DNA of 5,031 nt from the NCBI GenBank assembly GCA_031279715.1, contig JAITHY010000215.1, positions 1-5,031 on the forward strand, given 5' to 3'. The stretch is from Verrucomicrobiales bacterium. Its GTDB lineage: Bacteria > Verrucomicrobiota > Verrucomicrobiia > Methylacidiphilales > JAAUTS01. Shown here one piece after another: positions 4,659-5,031 of this stretch. Position 1 is the stretch's first letter. The number at the start of each line of letters is the position of its first letter. The notes beneath the pieces were generated by a model. It ran no database searches and was not told the DNA's origin. It saw only the letters and a program-made list of their open reading frames with translations. The translations under genes and the position numbers were made by a program.

Positions 4659-5031
4659 AAATTCTTTTTGATAGCCCTCGAAGTCCGTCAGCTCGCGCAA
4701 GTTTTCTGTTGTCACTTGTGACCAAAGCTGACCGACAGCGGCTTGCACGTCGTCGCGCATTTCCCAGTCGTCAATGCGAATGCGTCCGCCGTCGTCCAGC
4801 GCGGGGCGGTGACCGTCAGCGAGGTGCGTGGCGTAGAGGCGCTGGATTTGCTCGATGCAGCCCTCGTGCAGGCCGCGCTCTTTCATGATTTTGTACAAAA
4901 TTGAAATGTACAGCGGCACGACCGGAATCGCCGAACTCGCCTGTGTGACCAGCGCCTTGTTGACGGAAATATGCGCGTAGCCGCCGCTGACGCTGAGCCG
5001 TTCGTGCAGCAACGCCGCCGCCCGCTCCAAA
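4566..5031 (-). CDS. fabV: FabV-type trans-2-enoyl-ACP/CoA reductase, C-terminal part (5' end outside window)
   Basis: FabV is a single-chain, NADH-dependent reductase of the SDR superfamily. It reduces the enoyl-ACP double bond in the last step of each fatty-acid elongation cycle; close relatives (TER) act on crotonyl-CoA. About 154 of a usual 390-400 residues are seen. Conserved blocks in order from the edge: SVNKALVTQASSAIPVVPLY at about 22-41, KERGLHEGCIEQIQRLY at 50-66, GRIRIDDWEMRDDVQ at 82-96, VTTENLRELTDFEGYQKEF at 106-124 and LFGFGVDGVDYDAD at 127-140. The last block is the family's C-terminal signature, and the protein ends 14 residues later at TGA 4566-4568, the normal place. The Tyr-x8-Lys catalytic pair and the NADH-binding fold lie beyond the right edge and cannot be judged. 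The frame continues to the last base, so the first Met in view is not the start. The gene is convergent with the HTH/small-ORF unit; the visible part has no stops or shifts. Confidence 0.95.
   Translation of the reverse strand, partial: LERAAALLHERLSVSGGYAHISVNKALVTQASSAIPVVPLYISILYKIMKERGLHEGCIEQIQRLYATHLADGHRPALDDGGRIRIDDWEMRDDVQAAVGQLWSQVTTENLRELTDFEGYQKEFLKLFGFGVDGVDYDADSDPSQVNGKPAVLN

Larger units (their letters stand above)
776..4992. repeat. Dispersed iterated motif GCTGACG / CGTCAGC (14 copies)
   Basis: Manual count. Plus-strand GCTGACG begins at 776, 1250, 1431, 2049, 2223, 2679, 3080, 4502 and 4986. The reverse form CGTCAGC begins at 902, 1168, 3677, 3854 and 4814. At about 60% G+C, roughly one copy is expected on both strands. 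Copies at 1250, 1431 and 2679 extend to the identical 13-mer GCTGACGGTGAGC, and 898-908 is the reverse of GCTGACGGTGA. The copies at 2049 and 2223 share the 14-mer GCTGACGATGCGCT. Related near-palindromes occur at 4105 (GCTGACACTCAGC), 4727 (GCTGACCGACAGC) and 4986 (GCTGACGCTGAGC). Copies occur in all three frames of the TPR gene, antisense in fabV and in non-coding DNA, so protein sequence alone does not explain them. Confidence 0.75.

Noticed and set aside
776..4992. Repeated GCTGACG motif as a CRISPR array
   Set aside because: Spacing is irregular over kilobases, copies occur in both orientations and inside genes, and the unit is far too short for a CRISPR repeat.

Overview
The window is GC-rich bacterial DNA (roughly 60% G+C by eye). 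No rRNA or marker gene is present, so the organism cannot be fixed. A large periplasmic TPR protein, FabV-type enoyl reductase and a very short HTH regulator would fit a Verrucomicrobiota-like or similar Gram-negative genome, but that is inference. The region shows clear gene decay: an interrupted cardiolipin synthase, an internally deleted insertion sequence, an orphan ATPase scrap and a probably frameshifted repressor.

Layout. Positions 1-733 (minus) hold the first part of a cardiolipin synthase/phospholipase D gene. It is cut by two adjacent stop codons exactly at the catalytic lysine of its first HKD motif. A short divergent spacer (734-833) separates it from a 781-residue secreted TPR-repeat protein (834-3179, plus). 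The TPR stop codon lies in a CTAG that is repeated at 3669-3672. Between the two CTAG copies sits a roughly 490-bp remnant of an IS5-family element whose transposase has lost its middle and is frameshifted. Right after it, on the minus strand, is a 31-codon scrap of a DUF4143/AAA_14-type ATPase carrying its Walker B motif. A gene-poor stretch with a perfect hairpin follows, to about 3883.

The right part holds two divergent helix-turn-helix regulators. A CI/XRE-like repressor (3882-4166, minus) faces a 71-residue HTH protein (4231-4446, plus) across a short AT-rich promoter region. The plus gene is followed by a small ORF with a strong ribosome binding site (4458-4658). This resembles a phage-type switch or its remnant, although no phage structural gene is visible. 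The window ends inside fabV (4566-5031, minus), of which the C-terminal 154 or so residues are seen.

Across all of this, coding and non-coding and on both strands, the 7-mer GCTGACG/CGTCAGC occurs 14 times by manual count, against about one expected by base composition. Several copies extend to the near-palindrome GCTGACGGTGAGC. This dispersed motif and the double stop in the HKD motif are the two most unusual signals. I did not find a convincing new multi-gene system.
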